Shown: positions 25,801 to 33,488 of the stretch, piece after piece
Position numbering within the stretch: the stretch's first letter is position 1
Layout: the number at the start of each line of letters is the position of its first letter
Origin: an uncultured Clostridia bacterium
GTDB lineage: Bacteria > Bacillota > Clostridia > Oscillospirales > Acutalibacteraceae
Reading direction: 5' to 3'
DNA: 46,478 bases
Assembly (NCBI GenBank): GCA_944384985.1
Contig: CALWVM010000017.1
Location: 1 to 46,478 of the forward strand
The notes under the pieces: model-generated
Seen by the model: the letters and a program-made list of their open reading frames with translations, nothing else
Told to the model about the DNA's origin: nothing
Databases searched by the model: none
Made by a program: the position numbers and the translations under genes

Positions 25801-25855
25801 GCTCCCCATCGCGGAAGATGTTACTGTCTTTGCCGCCACAGCGATTGTAGAGTAA
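22838..25855 (+). CDS. Alpha-mannosidase, glycoside hydrolase family 38
   Basis: 1005-aa retaining alpha-mannosidase with no signal peptide, so cytoplasmic. The GH38 catalytic domain shows AHLDTVWNW (His16, Asp18 as zinc ligands), the nucleophile in LPDCFGFG (Asp129) and a third zinc motif HQFHDDLPGTS (His341, His344). C-terminal beta-sandwich domains fill the rest. It cleaves alpha-linked mannose from oligosaccharides or glycans. The ATG at 22838 has only a weak ribosome site; the 76-bp gap after the preceding gene contains a 6-bp stem (22797-22802/22823-22828) that could affect initiation. It is the last gene of the locus and ends at a bidirectional terminator. Confidence 0.92.
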   Translation: MKQNKKPTIYTVATAHLDTVWNWDFETTVRKYIPATLRENFRLFEKYPDYVFSFEGSRRYELMEEYYPEDFERLRKYIAANRWFVAGSAYENGDVNVPSPEALFRNILYGNHYFLKKFGKTSVDIYLPDCFGFGYALPSIIRHAGLLGFTTQKLTWSSAYGIPFDLGLWQGVDGSRVYASLDAQEYSASLDEVRKHKNAPNKLEKNIREFDLPMTYLLHGVGDRGGAPKEKSVKTVVSEKRKNAAESVDVEITNTDSIFRIMDTELSAQDKNKLPVWNNELVSTDHGVGGYTSRALGKRLNKQNEQLADAAERFSAAAAWLGAAEYPQDVLDTAWKRVIAHQFHDDLPGTSLSRVYRRSWNDYTLSLNQFAGVYESAVQALARQMKIPFKRGITVAVANPTGTARSGAVARRVSLPAGTNFVHVKDAAGKAMPSQLCKDGTVVFTAHVPANGVAVYCITPANKPYTVDTGLHVTARTLENRKYKVTLDDNGDIVSVFDKALQKELLKAPVCMALHKYNGSKQWPAWELDYKEVMAPPAAFARDPQFTIVEDGSARVAIETHRTAGKSVFFQRISLGESEDVVRVDNEIFWQEKRTLLKTPFVLTAENEQASYDLGLGFIRRGTNTPRLYEVPAQNWADISGKDYGVSILSDCKYGWDHPSADTLRLTGLHTPRFGFLPDSHQDQLDLGRNRYAFGIFGHEGDSLAATQAAGAAFCQPLRAFVVPGNHDGILPPEYGFAEISNDAVVLRAIKKAQDDARLVVRVNEGTGAKQSGVHLRIGNGIRKAWICNAQEQPLKAIRPQKGELVFDIAPFAPMTFLLELKDFGKAAAVPQQIPVRLPYNVSSTSPNRNRKDGIFSGYSIPEELFPKTIHCKGIDFTLSESTPNAVCCCGQTLLLPTGTKAVALVLTSTAGDRTLTFPNGVQVEIPDCLEALGAGDLYEGKHKHTGYRKLCTLAYEFTHLHKDGADEIAKQAYLFFEKIPVKENRLTLPIAEDVTVFAATAIVE

Positions 25856-25873
25856 GCACAGGACACAAAAAAC

Positions 25874-25910
25874 AACAGCGGAGAAACCACATGGTTTCTC
25901 CGCTGTTTGT
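25874..25910. terminator. Bidirectional terminator between GH38 and transketolase genes
   Basis: A perfect 15-bp stem (AACAGCGGAGAAACC 25874-25888 with GGTTTCTCCGCTGTT 25893-25907) with a 4-nt loop. On the plus strand it is followed by TTTGTTT and on the minus strand by TTTTTTGTG, so it can stop the two convergent units. Confidence 0.88.
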
Positions 25911-25928
25911 TTATAATCTGTAAAATCT

Positions 25929-26876
25929 TTAGCCTTTTAAGGCGACGGCCTGTTTTGCCTTTTCGGCAATGTGGGCGGCGTCCAGCCCGTAGATATGCAA
26001 AAGCTCCACGGCGGGGCCGGATTTGCCGAATACATCCTCCACGCCGACGCGCAGCACCGGTACGGGAACCGTCTCGCAGATCACTTCTGTGACCGCGCCG
26101 CCGAGACCGCCGAGAACGCTGTGCTCCTCCGCAGTGACCAAAGCGCCTGTCTTTTTCGCGGAATCGATCAGAATATCACGGTCGATCGGCTTGATGGTCG
26201 CCATGTTGACGACGCGCGCCGAAACACCTTCATTTTGCAATGTTTCCGCCGCCATAAGCGCTTCATTGACCATCAGACCCGTGGCGACGATCGTGACATC
26301 CGTGCCCTCGCGAAGCACCGCGCCCTTGCCGATCTCGAATTTATAATTTTCATCGAACACGCGCGGCACGGCCAGCCTGCCAAAGCGCATATACACGGGG
26401 CCGTCATGCTCTGCTGCGGCGAATACACAGGCGCGCGCTTCAATATCGTCCGCGGGGTTGAGCACCACCATGCCGGGAATAGAGCGCATCAGGGCGATAT
26501 CCTCGCAGCACTGGTGGCTCGCGCCATCCTCACCGACAGAAATGCCCGCATGCGTCGCGCCGATCTTGACGTTCAAATGCGTATAGCCGATGGAATTGCG
26601 CACCTGCTCAAACGCTCTGCCTGCCGCAAACATAGCAAATGAGCTTGCAAACACGATGTGCCCCGTTGCGGCAAGCCCCGCCGCAACGCCCATCAAATTG
26701 CTTTCGGCAATGCCGACGTCAATGAAGCGTTCGGGAAACGCTTTTTTGAACATTCCCGTCTTGGTCGCCGCCGCAAGGTCCGCGTCGAGCACCAGGATCT
26801 TATCGTTTTGCTCGCCCAGTTCCACGAGCGCCTTACCGTAGGCTTCTCTTGTTGCGCATTTAATCGCTTCTGCCAT
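25929..26876 (-). CDS. Transketolase, C-terminal (Pyr and C) subunit
   Basis: 315-aa half of a split transketolase holding the pyrimidine-binding and C-terminal domains; it includes the GVAAGLAATG and the SVGEDGASHQCCEDIALMR regions. Paired with the N-terminal subunit gene just upstream (2-nt gap), it forms the thiamine-diphosphate enzyme that transfers two-carbon units in the pentose phosphate pathway. Split transketolases are common in clostridia and archaea. The ATG at 26876 has GGAGGCG upstream. It is the last gene of the long minus-strand run. Confidence 0.93.
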   Translation of the reverse strand: MAEAIKCATREAYGKALVELGEQNDKILVLDADLAAATKTGMFKKAFPERFIDVGIAESNLMGVAAGLAATGHIVFASSFAMFAAGRAFEQVRNSIGYTHLNVKIGATHAGISVGEDGASHQCCEDIALMRSIPGMVVLNPADDIEARACVFAAAEHDGPVYMRFGRLAVPRVFDENYKFEIGKGAVLREGTDVTIVATGLMVNEALMAAETLQNEGVSARVVNMATIKPIDRDILIDSAKKTGALVTAEEHSVLGGLGGAVTEVICETVPVPVLRVGVEDVFGKSGPAVELLHIYGLDAAHIAEKAKQAVALKG

Positions 26877-26878
26877 AA

Positions 26879-27721
26879 TTACGCCTCCAATTCTGCCAAA
26901 GCGGCGTTCAGTTCGGACATGGCCTGCTCATACTGCTCGGTATTCGGCGCACTGCCGTGCCAGCCAACGGCGTTTTCCATATACGAAACGCCCTTGCCTT
27001 TGATGGTTTTCATCACGATGGCGGTCGGCTTATCTTTGCACGCATCCGCAGCGGCAAATGCACTTTCGATCGCGTCGAAATCGTGCCCGTCGATTTCGAC
27101 GGTGTTCCAGTTGAAGGCCCGGAACTTTTCGGCTATGGGATACGGCGCGTTGACTTCGTCCATCGTGCCGTCAATTTGCAGGTTGTTGTTGTCAATGACG
27201 GCGGTGAGATTGGAAAGCTTATGGTTGCCGGCGAACATCGCCGCCTCCCAGACCTGGCCTTCCTGCAATTCGCCGTCGCCGAGGATCGCGTACACACGGT
27301 AGCCGGCTTTGTCGAGCTTTGCGCCGAGCGCCATGCCCACCGCAGCGGAAATCCCCTGCCCCAAAGAGCCGGTGCTCATATCCACGCCGGGGACCTTGTC
27401 CATGTTCGGGTGGCCCTGCAGGTAGCTGTCGGCCTTGCGCAGCGTTTTGAGATCCTCCACCGGGAAGAAGCCCTTGAGCGCAAGCGCGGCATACAGCGCG
27501 GGTGCGGCATGCCCTTTCGAGAGCACAAGACGGTCACGGTCGGACGCTTTCGGATTTTTGGGGTCTACGTGCATGCGGATGTTATACAGGTAGCTGAGCA
27601 CATCGCAAATGGAAAGCGAACCGCCGGGATGCCCCGCTTTTGCGTGATACACACCGTCGAGCACACCCATGCGCGCTTTGGTTGCAAAGATTTGCAGCGC
27701 TTTTTTGGTTGCCTGCTCCAT
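26879..27721 (-). CDS. Transketolase, N-terminal (thiamine diphosphate-binding) subunit
   Basis: 280-aa half with the thiamine diphosphate motif GDGELQEGQVWEAA, ending with a conserved NNN at the end of the motif, and the N-terminal GHPGGSLSICDVLSYLY region. Works with the adjacent C-terminal subunit. ATG at 27721 has AGGAGG upstream. The start is 2 bp after the HAD-phosphatase stop, so it is co-transcribed with that gene and with rluD and lspA. Confidence 0.93.
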   Translation of the reverse strand: MEQATKKALQIFATKARMGVLDGVYHAKAGHPGGSLSICDVLSYLYNIRMHVDPKNPKASDRDRLVLSKGHAAPALYAALALKGFFPVEDLKTLRKADSYLQGHPNMDKVPGVDMSTGSLGQGISAAVGMALGAKLDKAGYRVYAILGDGELQEGQVWEAAMFAGNHKLSNLTAVIDNNNLQIDGTMDEVNAPYPIAEKFRAFNWNTVEIDGHDFDAIESAFAAADACKDKPTAIVMKTIKGKGVSYMENAVGWHGSAPNTEQYEQAMSELNAALAELEA

Positions 27722-27723
27722 GG

Positions 27724-28572
27724 TTACTCCTCCTTATAATCATACATAATGTATTCCAGCAAATCTGCCACCGCCCCGCGGTTGCAGTGACACGCATGAA
27801 ATTTGGCGATCTCATGCATTTTATGCGGCGCCTGCGCGCACACAGCGGGCAGCCCCACGGTCTGGAGCATTTCGTAATCGTTGAAATAATCGCCGATGGC
27901 GGCGGTATGACGATGCTCAATGCCGTACATCTCGGCAATATCCATCACCCCGACGCCCTTATGGATCCCTTTTTCAAGCATCTCGAACGAAGAAATCGAT
28001 GAGGACATAAAATTCACGTTCGGATCGTGGATATCAAGCAGATATTTTTTCACCGCAGAAATCAGCGGCGGCATTCCTAAGAAAATGACCTTGCCCCAGT
28101 TTTCACGCGGCACTTCGCTCGCCTTTTTGAACTTGCGATGCGGCAGGTTGTCGGCGCACAGCATGATGTTTGCAAAAATATGCGCATTGATAGTATATGC
28201 GCTGTCGTTCGTTAAAATCTCGACTTCCACCGCCGGAAATTTTTGCATGACCGCCTGCACAAGCTCGAAGCCTGCGGGATTGATGGGGTGGAAACGCAGC
28301 ATCTTTTCGTGTTCATAATCATAGATACCCGCCCCGTTGAGCAGCACGGCCGGCGTGGACGAAATCGGAAGACTTTGGAAGGGTTTGCGCATGGAACTGA
28401 CATTTCTGCCGGAAGCCAATGTGAAATGTCCTTTTTTTTCAAGCACAAATTCACAGATGCGTTCGTAATTCCGCTTCGGCAATCTGCGCAGTTTATTGTT
28501 GAGCGTCCCGTCAATATCCGAAACGACCAGCCAGTCGGAAAAGTCGGTTTTCCCCCTTGTTTCAACCTTCAC
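27724..28572 (-). CDS. HAD-superfamily phosphatase, Cof/YidA-like
   Basis: 282-aa cytoplasmic hydrolase. Motif I is SDIDGTL (nucleophile Asp19, acid Asp21), and motif IV is IGDYFND near residue 230. A cap domain sits between, as in type-IIB sugar-phosphate phosphatases. Start is GTG at 28572 with GGAG eight bases upstream; it overlaps rluD by 11 nt. Substrate is unknown; its neighbours suggest a role in sugar phosphate balance with transketolase (inference). Confidence 0.9.
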   Translation of the reverse strand: MKVETRGKTDFSDWLVVSDIDGTLNNKLRRLPKRNYERICEFVLEKKGHFTLASGRNVSSMRKPFQSLPISSTPAVLLNGAGIYDYEHEKMLRFHPINPAGFELVQAVMQKFPAVEVEILTNDSAYTINAHIFANIMLCADNLPHRKFKKASEVPRENWGKVIFLGMPPLISAVKKYLLDIHDPNVNFMSSSISSFEMLEKGIHKGVGVMDIAEMYGIEHRHTAAIGDYFNDYEMLQTVGLPAVCAQAPHKMHEIAKFHACHCNRGAVADLLEYIMYDYKEE

Positions 28573-29485
28573 GCGTCAAACTCCTTTGAAATTTCGTAAA
28601 ATAGGCGGGCAGTTCGCTGTCAAATGAAATAAATTCCCCCGTGCGCGGATGTGTAAAGCCCAGCTGTTTTGCATGCAGGCACTGCCCGCAAAGCCCTTTT
28701 TCGTTCGGCGCCGGATGTCCGTAGACCGCATCCCCCGCCAGCGGATGCCCAAGATACGCCATGTGCACGCGGATCTGGTGCGTTCTGCCGGTTTCCAGCC
28801 GGCAGCGGATATAGGCGTAGCCGACATATTTTTCTAAAGTCTCGTAATGTGTGACCGCCGGTTTCGCATTTTTGTCTGTGACTGCCATTTTTTTGCGGTC
28901 TTTTGTACTGCGGCCGATGGGGGCGTTGACCGTCCCCGCATCCTCTCGCAAATGCCCCTTAACGATGGCGCGGTATTCGCGCAGGAACGCATGCGCGGCG
29001 ATTTGCTCGGCAAGCGCACGGTGGGCAAAATCGTTTTTGGCGACGACCAACAGCCCGCTTGTATCCTTATCAATGCGATGGACGATCCCGGGGCGCAGCA
29101 CGCCGTTGATGCCGGAAAGCGAATCCCCGCAGTGCCACAAAAGCGCGTTGACCAATGTCCCGTCAGGGTTCCCCGGCGCGGGATGCACGACCATGCCTTT
29201 CGGCTTGTCGACGACGAGCAGGTCACCGTCCTCATACACAATATCAAGCGGGATTTCCTGCGGCGTTACGCATAACGGCCGGGCCTCGGGCAGCCGGAAC
29301 TGCACGCGGTCCCCTTCGCGCAGGCGGTAATTTTTGGAAGCCGCTTTCCCGTTGACCAGCGCCGCGTCCTCAGAGAGTGCTTTTTGCAGCGCAGAACGGG
29401 AAACATCGGGCAGCAGACGAGAAAGGCAAACGTCCAGCCGTCCGCCCGCCGCTTCGGCATCGATGGAGAATTCAAACGGTTCCAT
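28562..29485 (-). CDS. rluD: Pseudouridine synthase, RluD/RluA family
   Basis: 307-aa enzyme that isomerises uridines in 23S rRNA to pseudouridine. An S4 RNA-binding domain (about 15-65) is followed by the catalytic domain with HRIDKDTSG, where Asp139 is the nucleophile, as in E. coli RluD. ATG at 29485 with GAGGAGA upstream. It overlaps the lspA stop by 14 nt, the usual clostridial and bacillar lspA-rluD order. Confidence 0.93.
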   Translation of the reverse strand: MEPFEFSIDAEAAGGRLDVCLSRLLPDVSRSALQKALSEDAALVNGKAASKNYRLREGDRVQFRLPEARPLCVTPQEIPLDIVYEDGDLLVVDKPKGMVVHPAPGNPDGTLVNALLWHCGDSLSGINGVLRPGIVHRIDKDTSGLLVVAKNDFAHRALAEQIAAHAFLREYRAIVKGHLREDAGTVNAPIGRSTKDRKKMAVTDKNAKPAVTHYETLEKYVGYAYIRCRLETGRTHQIRVHMAYLGHPLAGDAVYGHPAPNEKGLCGQCLHAKQLGFTHPRTGEFISFDSELPAYFTKFQRSLTREG

Positions 29486-29966
29486 CGCATTTCTCCTCTG
29501 CTGCTTTGCGGCGTTCGTGCACCAAATCTAAAATCAAATACAAGATCAGGAGCGCCGCACCGACACAAACGAGCATATCGGCAAAATTAAACACAGCAAA
29601 ATCCACAAACAGCGGCTCAATGTAATCCACCACGAAACCGCGTGCCACACGGTCAATGAGATTCCCCGCGCCGCCCGCCAAAATCAGCACAGCTGCCGTA
29701 AGGGCGAGCTTATCGCGCAATTTTCCGGACAGCACAAGACCAAGCCCCGCCGCGAGCACGATTGCCGTGAATATGGACAAAAGCGTTGTGTGCCCGCTAA
29801 ACATGCCAAAGGCGGCTCCCGTGTTTTCAACATAAGAAAGCTGCACGACGCCGTCAAGCACAGGAAAGCTGCCTATGGGTTGCAAATATTCGATTGCAAG
29901 AAATTTCAAGCCCTGATCGACCGCGATCAGCGCCGCGATTATCAGAACGGCAATCCAACGAAACAT
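29472..29966 (-). CDS. lspA: Signal peptidase II (lipoprotein signal peptidase)
   Basis: 164-aa membrane protease with four helices that cuts signal peptides from prolipoproteins. Conserved VENTGAAFGMFSG, GGAGNLIDR and the catalytic pair in VVDYI (Asp114) and FNFAD (Asp130) are intact. Start ATG at 29966 with GAGGTGG five bases upstream; a GTG three codons earlier overlaps that ribosome site. Confidence 0.95.
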   Translation of the reverse strand: MFRWIAVLIIAALIAVDQGLKFLAIEYLQPIGSFPVLDGVVQLSYVENTGAAFGMFSGHTTLLSIFTAIVLAAGLGLVLSGKLRDKLALTAAVLILAGGAGNLIDRVARGFVVDYIEPLFVDFAVFNFADMLVCVGAALLILYLILDLVHERRKAAEEKCDGTV

Positions 29967-29981
29967 CCGTTCCACCTCAAA

Positions 29982-30004
29982 CAGAGCGGCAAAACGCCGC
30001 TCTG
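29982..30004 (-). terminator. Hairpin between divIVA and lspA
   Basis: CAGAGCGGC (29982-29990) pairs with GCCGCTCTG (29996-30004), a perfect 9-bp stem with a 5-nt loop. On the minus strand only TTTG follows, so it would be at most a weak terminator or an mRNA-stabilising or processing element between divIVA and lspA. Confidence 0.4.
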
Positions 30005-30007
30005 CCG

Positions 30008-30973
30008 TTATTTTTTCCGGAAGAAGCTCTTAAAGGAGACCGGTTCGTCGTCGCCCGCATCGCTGTCTTCTCCGGCCGTCTCGGCGTCGTCTTCCGACTC
30101 CTCGATCGTCGCGTATGCGTGCCCTGCCGGAGCGGCGGACTCTTCTTCCTCATCCGCAAGCGCCGAGAAATCCAGCGTAAAGCCATCGTCCGCATCATCA
30201 TCGTCCGGCGCGGCGGCGTCTGCCGCTTCATCAGCGCCCTGCGGCGCGTCTTGCTCTGCGCCGGAAGAAATATCCTCCATTTCTGCCGGCGCTTCAGACG
30301 CGGCTGCCGGTTCAGCGGATCCTTCCGCCGCTTCGGCTGCCGGGGCAGCTTCTTCTGCCGGCTCCGCCGCCTGCGCGGCATCCTGCTCCTGTGCCGGTTT
30401 TTCCTCCGGCGGCATTTCCTTTTCCACGTATTCCGGGATCGCGTTAATCAGGTTCAGGTGTTCTTTGTAAAGGGAGAGAAGATTTGCGCGGAATTCGGAC
30501 GCTTTCTTTTGCAGCATTTCGAACTCCAGGCTCTCTTTCATAACTTTACGGTTGACCGCGCCCAGAATTTCATCGGCGTCTTTCTTGCTTTGCAGCACGA
30601 CGGCGTCCGCCTCGGTCTTGGCGTTTGCAACGATCTCCTGCGCCTGCTTTTGCGCGTCGGCGCGCATGGCGTCGGCATCTTTCTGCGCTTTGTCAAGCGT
30701 TCCTTCAACGCTTTCTTTCGCATCGCGGACGATTTTGTCGGCGAGGGTCTGTGCGGAGATGAGCGCTTTTCTGAGGCTGTCCTCTTCTTCCTTATACTGC
30801 TCGACTTTATTGGCAAGCAGACTGATCTTTTTAATCAATTCTCCGTTCTCTTTGAACATCTGTTCGTAGGAGGACGTGACCTCAGCAAAAAAGCTGTCCA
30901 CATCGTCGGCGCGGTAAGCCCCGCGCCCCGTTGCCTGGAAGGACTTTGCCTTCAAAGTTTCCGGAGTAAGCAT
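30008..30973 (-). CDS. divIVA: DivIVA-domain cell division protein
   Basis: 321-aa coiled-coil protein. The N-terminal DivIVA membrane-binding region is MLTPETLKAKSF ... YRADDVDSFF, followed by a long coiled coil (about residues 35-175) rich in KDADE/KQAQE heptads. The last 110 residues are low-complexity Ala/Glu/Pro and Asp/Ser-rich. DivIVA proteins mark septa and poles by sensing curved membrane. Start is placed at ATG 30973 by similarity; an ATG at 30991 adds six residues but lacks a ribosome site. Placed directly behind sepF; ylmG and ylmH, usual in Bacillus, are absent. Confidence 0.88.
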   Translation of the reverse strand: MLTPETLKAKSFQATGRGAYRADDVDSFFAEVTSSYEQMFKENGELIKKISLLANKVEQYKEEEDSLRKALISAQTLADKIVRDAKESVEGTLDKAQKDADAMRADAQKQAQEIVANAKTEADAVVLQSKKDADEILGAVNRKVMKESLEFEMLQKKASEFRANLLSLYKEHLNLINAIPEYVEKEMPPEEKPAQEQDAAQAAEPAEEAAPAAEAAEGSAEPAAASEAPAEMEDISSGAEQDAPQGADEAADAAAPDDDDADDGFTLDFSALADEEEESAAPAGHAYATIEESEDDAETAGEDSDAGDDEPVSFKSFFRKK

Positions 30974-31001
30974 ACTTCTGATTCCACCCATCTACAAATT
31001 A

Positions 31002-31475
31002 TTAAAAGAATACGCCGTTGTTTTCAAGTTCATCCAAAAGGTCGCCCATAACATCCACATTGTAGGGCGTGATGATGAACGTGCTGTTTGCCACGCGCTT
31101 GAACTGCCCGCCGTTCGCGTAAGCGACACCGCTCAAGAAATCCACGAGCCGCCGAGCAACCTCGCGGTTGGCGGATTCGAGATTAAGCACCACCGTGCGC
31201 TTTTCATTGAGGTTGTCTGCGACCGCACGCGCTTCCTCAAAGCTTTCGGGTTTTGCAAGCACAACCTGCAGCCGCGCCGTGGTGTGAATGTTGACAACGT
31301 TGTCACCGGAATCGCGATCGCGGTCGCGCTCACGGGCGCGGCGCGCTCTCTGGCGCGGCTCTTCGGGCTCTTCCGCCTCGCCCGGATCCGAACGGTAATC
31401 GTCGGATTCCAACTCGTCGTAATAATCGTCCTCCGAAACGTTGACCATGTTTTTGACCTTATCCAAGAAGCTCAT
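31002..31475 (-). CDS. sepF: Cell division protein SepF
   Basis: 157-aa protein. An N-terminal membrane-targeting helix (MSFLDKVKNMV), an acidic and basic Arg/Glu-rich linker (about 18-58) and the C-terminal SepF core (about 65-150, with VVLNLESANREVARRLVDFL) are visible. SepF binds FtsZ filaments and the membrane during septation. ATG at 31475 has GGAGGGAC upstream. It lies between yggS and divIVA in the same operon. Confidence 0.93.
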   Translation of the reverse strand: MSFLDKVKNMVNVSEDDYYDELESDDYRSDPGEAEEPEEPRQRARRARERDRDRDSGDNVVNIHTTARLQVVLAKPESFEEARAVADNLNEKRTVVLNLESANREVARRLVDFLSGVAYANGGQFKRVANSTFIITPYNVDVMGDLLDELENNGVFF

Positions 31476-31495
31476 ATTTTGTCCCTCCTGTGTGA

Positions 31496-32221
31496 TCAGT
31501 AAATGCGCGGGCCGAAAATTTTAGAGCCGACCCGAATGTGGTTGGAGCCCGCGCGGATCGCCTCGGCATAGTCGCCGGACATACCCATGGATAGGATATT
31601 TATAAATACATTATCTATTTTTTTAGCGCCGATGTCAACATACATATTGTATATATTTTCAAAATATTTACAAAGTTCCGCTTTGTCTTCGCAAATAGGC
31701 GGGATGGTCATCAGCCCGCAGATGCGAATGCCCTCGATCTCCGCCATTTCGGCGACGCGTTCGGGCGTTTCTTCCGGCATGAAGCCCGTTTTGCTCTCTT
31801 CGCGCCCGATGTTGACTTCAACAAGCACGTCGGTCACAAGTCCCTTTTTGACGGACTGCTTGCCGATCTCGCGCGCAACCTTTAATGAATCCACCGACTC
31901 GATCATATCCACTTCGCCGACGATCTGGGCGACTTTGTTGGTTTGCAGATGCCCGATCAGGTTTTTGCGCACGCCTTGAAGGTGCAGGTTCGGCTTTTTG
32001 CGCAGCATTTCCTGCACGCGGTTTTCGCCGATGAGCGTAATGCCGCAGTCGATGGCGTGGTTGATGAAGCGTTCCTCGACCGTTTTGGTAACGGCCATAA
32101 AATCAATGTCCGCTGCGCTTCTGCCCGTGTCTTCCGCGGCGCGGGCGATGTCCTCACGGATGGCTTTCAGGTTGTATTCGATGTCCTGAAAGCGCTGTTC
32201 ATCCCAAGATTTTTCCGTCAT
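31496..32221 (-). CDS. yggS: Pyridoxal-phosphate homeostasis protein, YggS/PROSC family
   Basis: 241-aa TIM-barrel protein with Lys46 in MAVTKTVEE as the likely PLP-binding lysine, and the C-terminal SMGMSGDYAEAI and RVGSKIFG signatures. It buffers PLP and affects vitamin B6 and amino acid balance. ATG at 32221 with AAGGGA upstream. It overlaps the end of the HlyD-like gene by 23 nt and is followed by sepF, matching the Bacillus ylmE-sepF arrangement. Confidence 0.93.
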   Translation of the reverse strand: MTEKSWDEQRFQDIEYNLKAIREDIARAAEDTGRSAADIDFMAVTKTVEERFINHAIDCGITLIGENRVQEMLRKKPNLHLQGVRKNLIGHLQTNKVAQIVGEVDMIESVDSLKVAREIGKQSVKKGLVTDVLVEVNIGREESKTGFMPEETPERVAEMAEIEGIRICGLMTIPPICEDKAELCKYFENIYNMYVDIGAKKIDNVFINILSMGMSGDYAEAIRAGSNHIRVGSKIFGPRIY

Positions 32222-33488
32222 ACAGGTCTGTCCCTTCTACAATGATTTCATCATACAATTCGACATAGCCGCTTTGCGGGTTGCCGTTGTCATCCGTCGG
32301 TGTGACACACACGGAATATTCGCTGTCGGAATAGGCGATCTCGACTTTTTTGAACTCGACGAGGTTGCCGCTGACCACATACACGCCCTGCACGCCGTCC
32401 ACTTCCCGGATGGCGCGGTTGTTCACGCGAAAGCCCGTGTAGCTGTCCAGCACGATCTGCACCTGCTCTTTGCGAAGCCCGGCGTATTGCTGGTTCATCA
32501 GGTTGCTTTGCAGGACCAGCACCGTGCGCCCGTCCCCAGTGGGGAGCACGGACATGACGGTTGCCTGGACGCTCTCGGCGGAGGTGAGCGGAAAGTCCAC
32601 GGTCAACCTGTCGCCCGATGCGACACCGGCGGCGGTCTGCGCATCCAGCACGCAGACAAGATACCAGTTGAACGCATCCACAAGCTTGCCCATGCAATTT
32701 TGCAGCTCGCTTTCCGGCACGGGATCGGCGGAGAGCACCGCCGCAAGCTGATCGCCGGTCGCCGTCAGCACATCGTCGTAGGCAATCACATTTTCATAGC
32801 CGTCCACATGGCTGATGTAATAGCCGGGATTGTCCGCCGTCACGGTGGTGTAACCGCCCGCCGCGCTTTGCAGCTGTGCAAGCCTTGCACGCAGCGCCGC
32901 AAGCTTTTCAGTCGGGTCGATAACCGTACCCGTGGAAAGCTGACGGGAAGTGATGGCTTCGCAGACGGTGTCCTCATAGCTCCCGTATTCATCCAAATTC
33001 CCGTTGCGCATGGCAAGCACATAGCTTTCGGCTGCACTGTAGATCTGCTCTTCCAGCACGTCCACATCTGCCGAGCTTGCGCCGATCTTGTTTTGCAGGG
33101 ATTCGAAATAGGCAATGTCGGCTTCGACCTGCTGCAACTCGGAATAGTTGCGTGCGGATACTTCGGAACCGAACACGACCGCCACCGCGTCGCCGCTTGC
33201 CACACGGTGCCCGTCCGTCACAAGCGGCACTAGCGTGCCCGCCGCGTCGGCGCGGATGTAGCTTTCATCGCGCACCACAAAACCCTCCGCTGTTACGGCG
33301 TTGTTCACGGTGGTTTCCAGCGCAACCTCCGTCTCGACGGGCGAATAGTTGATACGGAAGATCTCATATATGCTCACACCCACCACCAAAACAGCAAGCA
33401 GCGCATATAAGATATTGATACTTTTTTTCTTTTTCGGGTGCAGCGGCACGACCTTGCCGCCGTCGTTTTTTGCTACTTTGTTGGGCAT
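32199..33488 (-). CDS. HlyD-like membrane-fusion/adaptor protein
   Basis: 429-aa protein with one N-terminal membrane helix (about 24-44, NILYALLAVLVVGVSIYEIF) preceded by a basic, Lys-rich tail, then an extracytoplasmic region beginning with a lipoyl-like half (GFVVRDESYIRADAAGTL) followed by a coiled-coil hairpin (about 115-220) and a beta-barrel C-terminal part. It resembles periplasmic-adaptor-type proteins of Gram-positives. Such genes recur next to sepF/yggS in clostridia, but their partner pump is not in this window and their role is unclear. Overlaps miaA by 16 nt. Confidence 0.75.
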   Translation of the reverse strand: MPNKVAKNDGGKVVPLHPKKKKSINILYALLAVLVVGVSIYEIFRINYSPVETEVALETTVNNAVTAEGFVVRDESYIRADAAGTLVPLVTDGHRVASGDAVAVVFGSEVSARNYSELQQVEADIAYFESLQNKIGASSADVDVLEEQIYSAAESYVLAMRNGNLDEYGSYEDTVCEAITSRQLSTGTVIDPTEKLAALRARLAQLQSAAGGYTTVTADNPGYYISHVDGYENVIAYDDVLTATGDQLAAVLSADPVPESELQNCMGKLVDAFNWYLVCVLDAQTAAGVASGDRLTVDFPLTSAESVQATVMSVLPTGDGRTVLVLQSNLMNQQYAGLRKEQVQIVLDSYTGFRVNNRAIREVDGVQGVYVVSGNLVEFKKVEIAYSDSEYSVCVTPTDDNGNPQSGYVELYDEIIVEGTDLYDGKILG

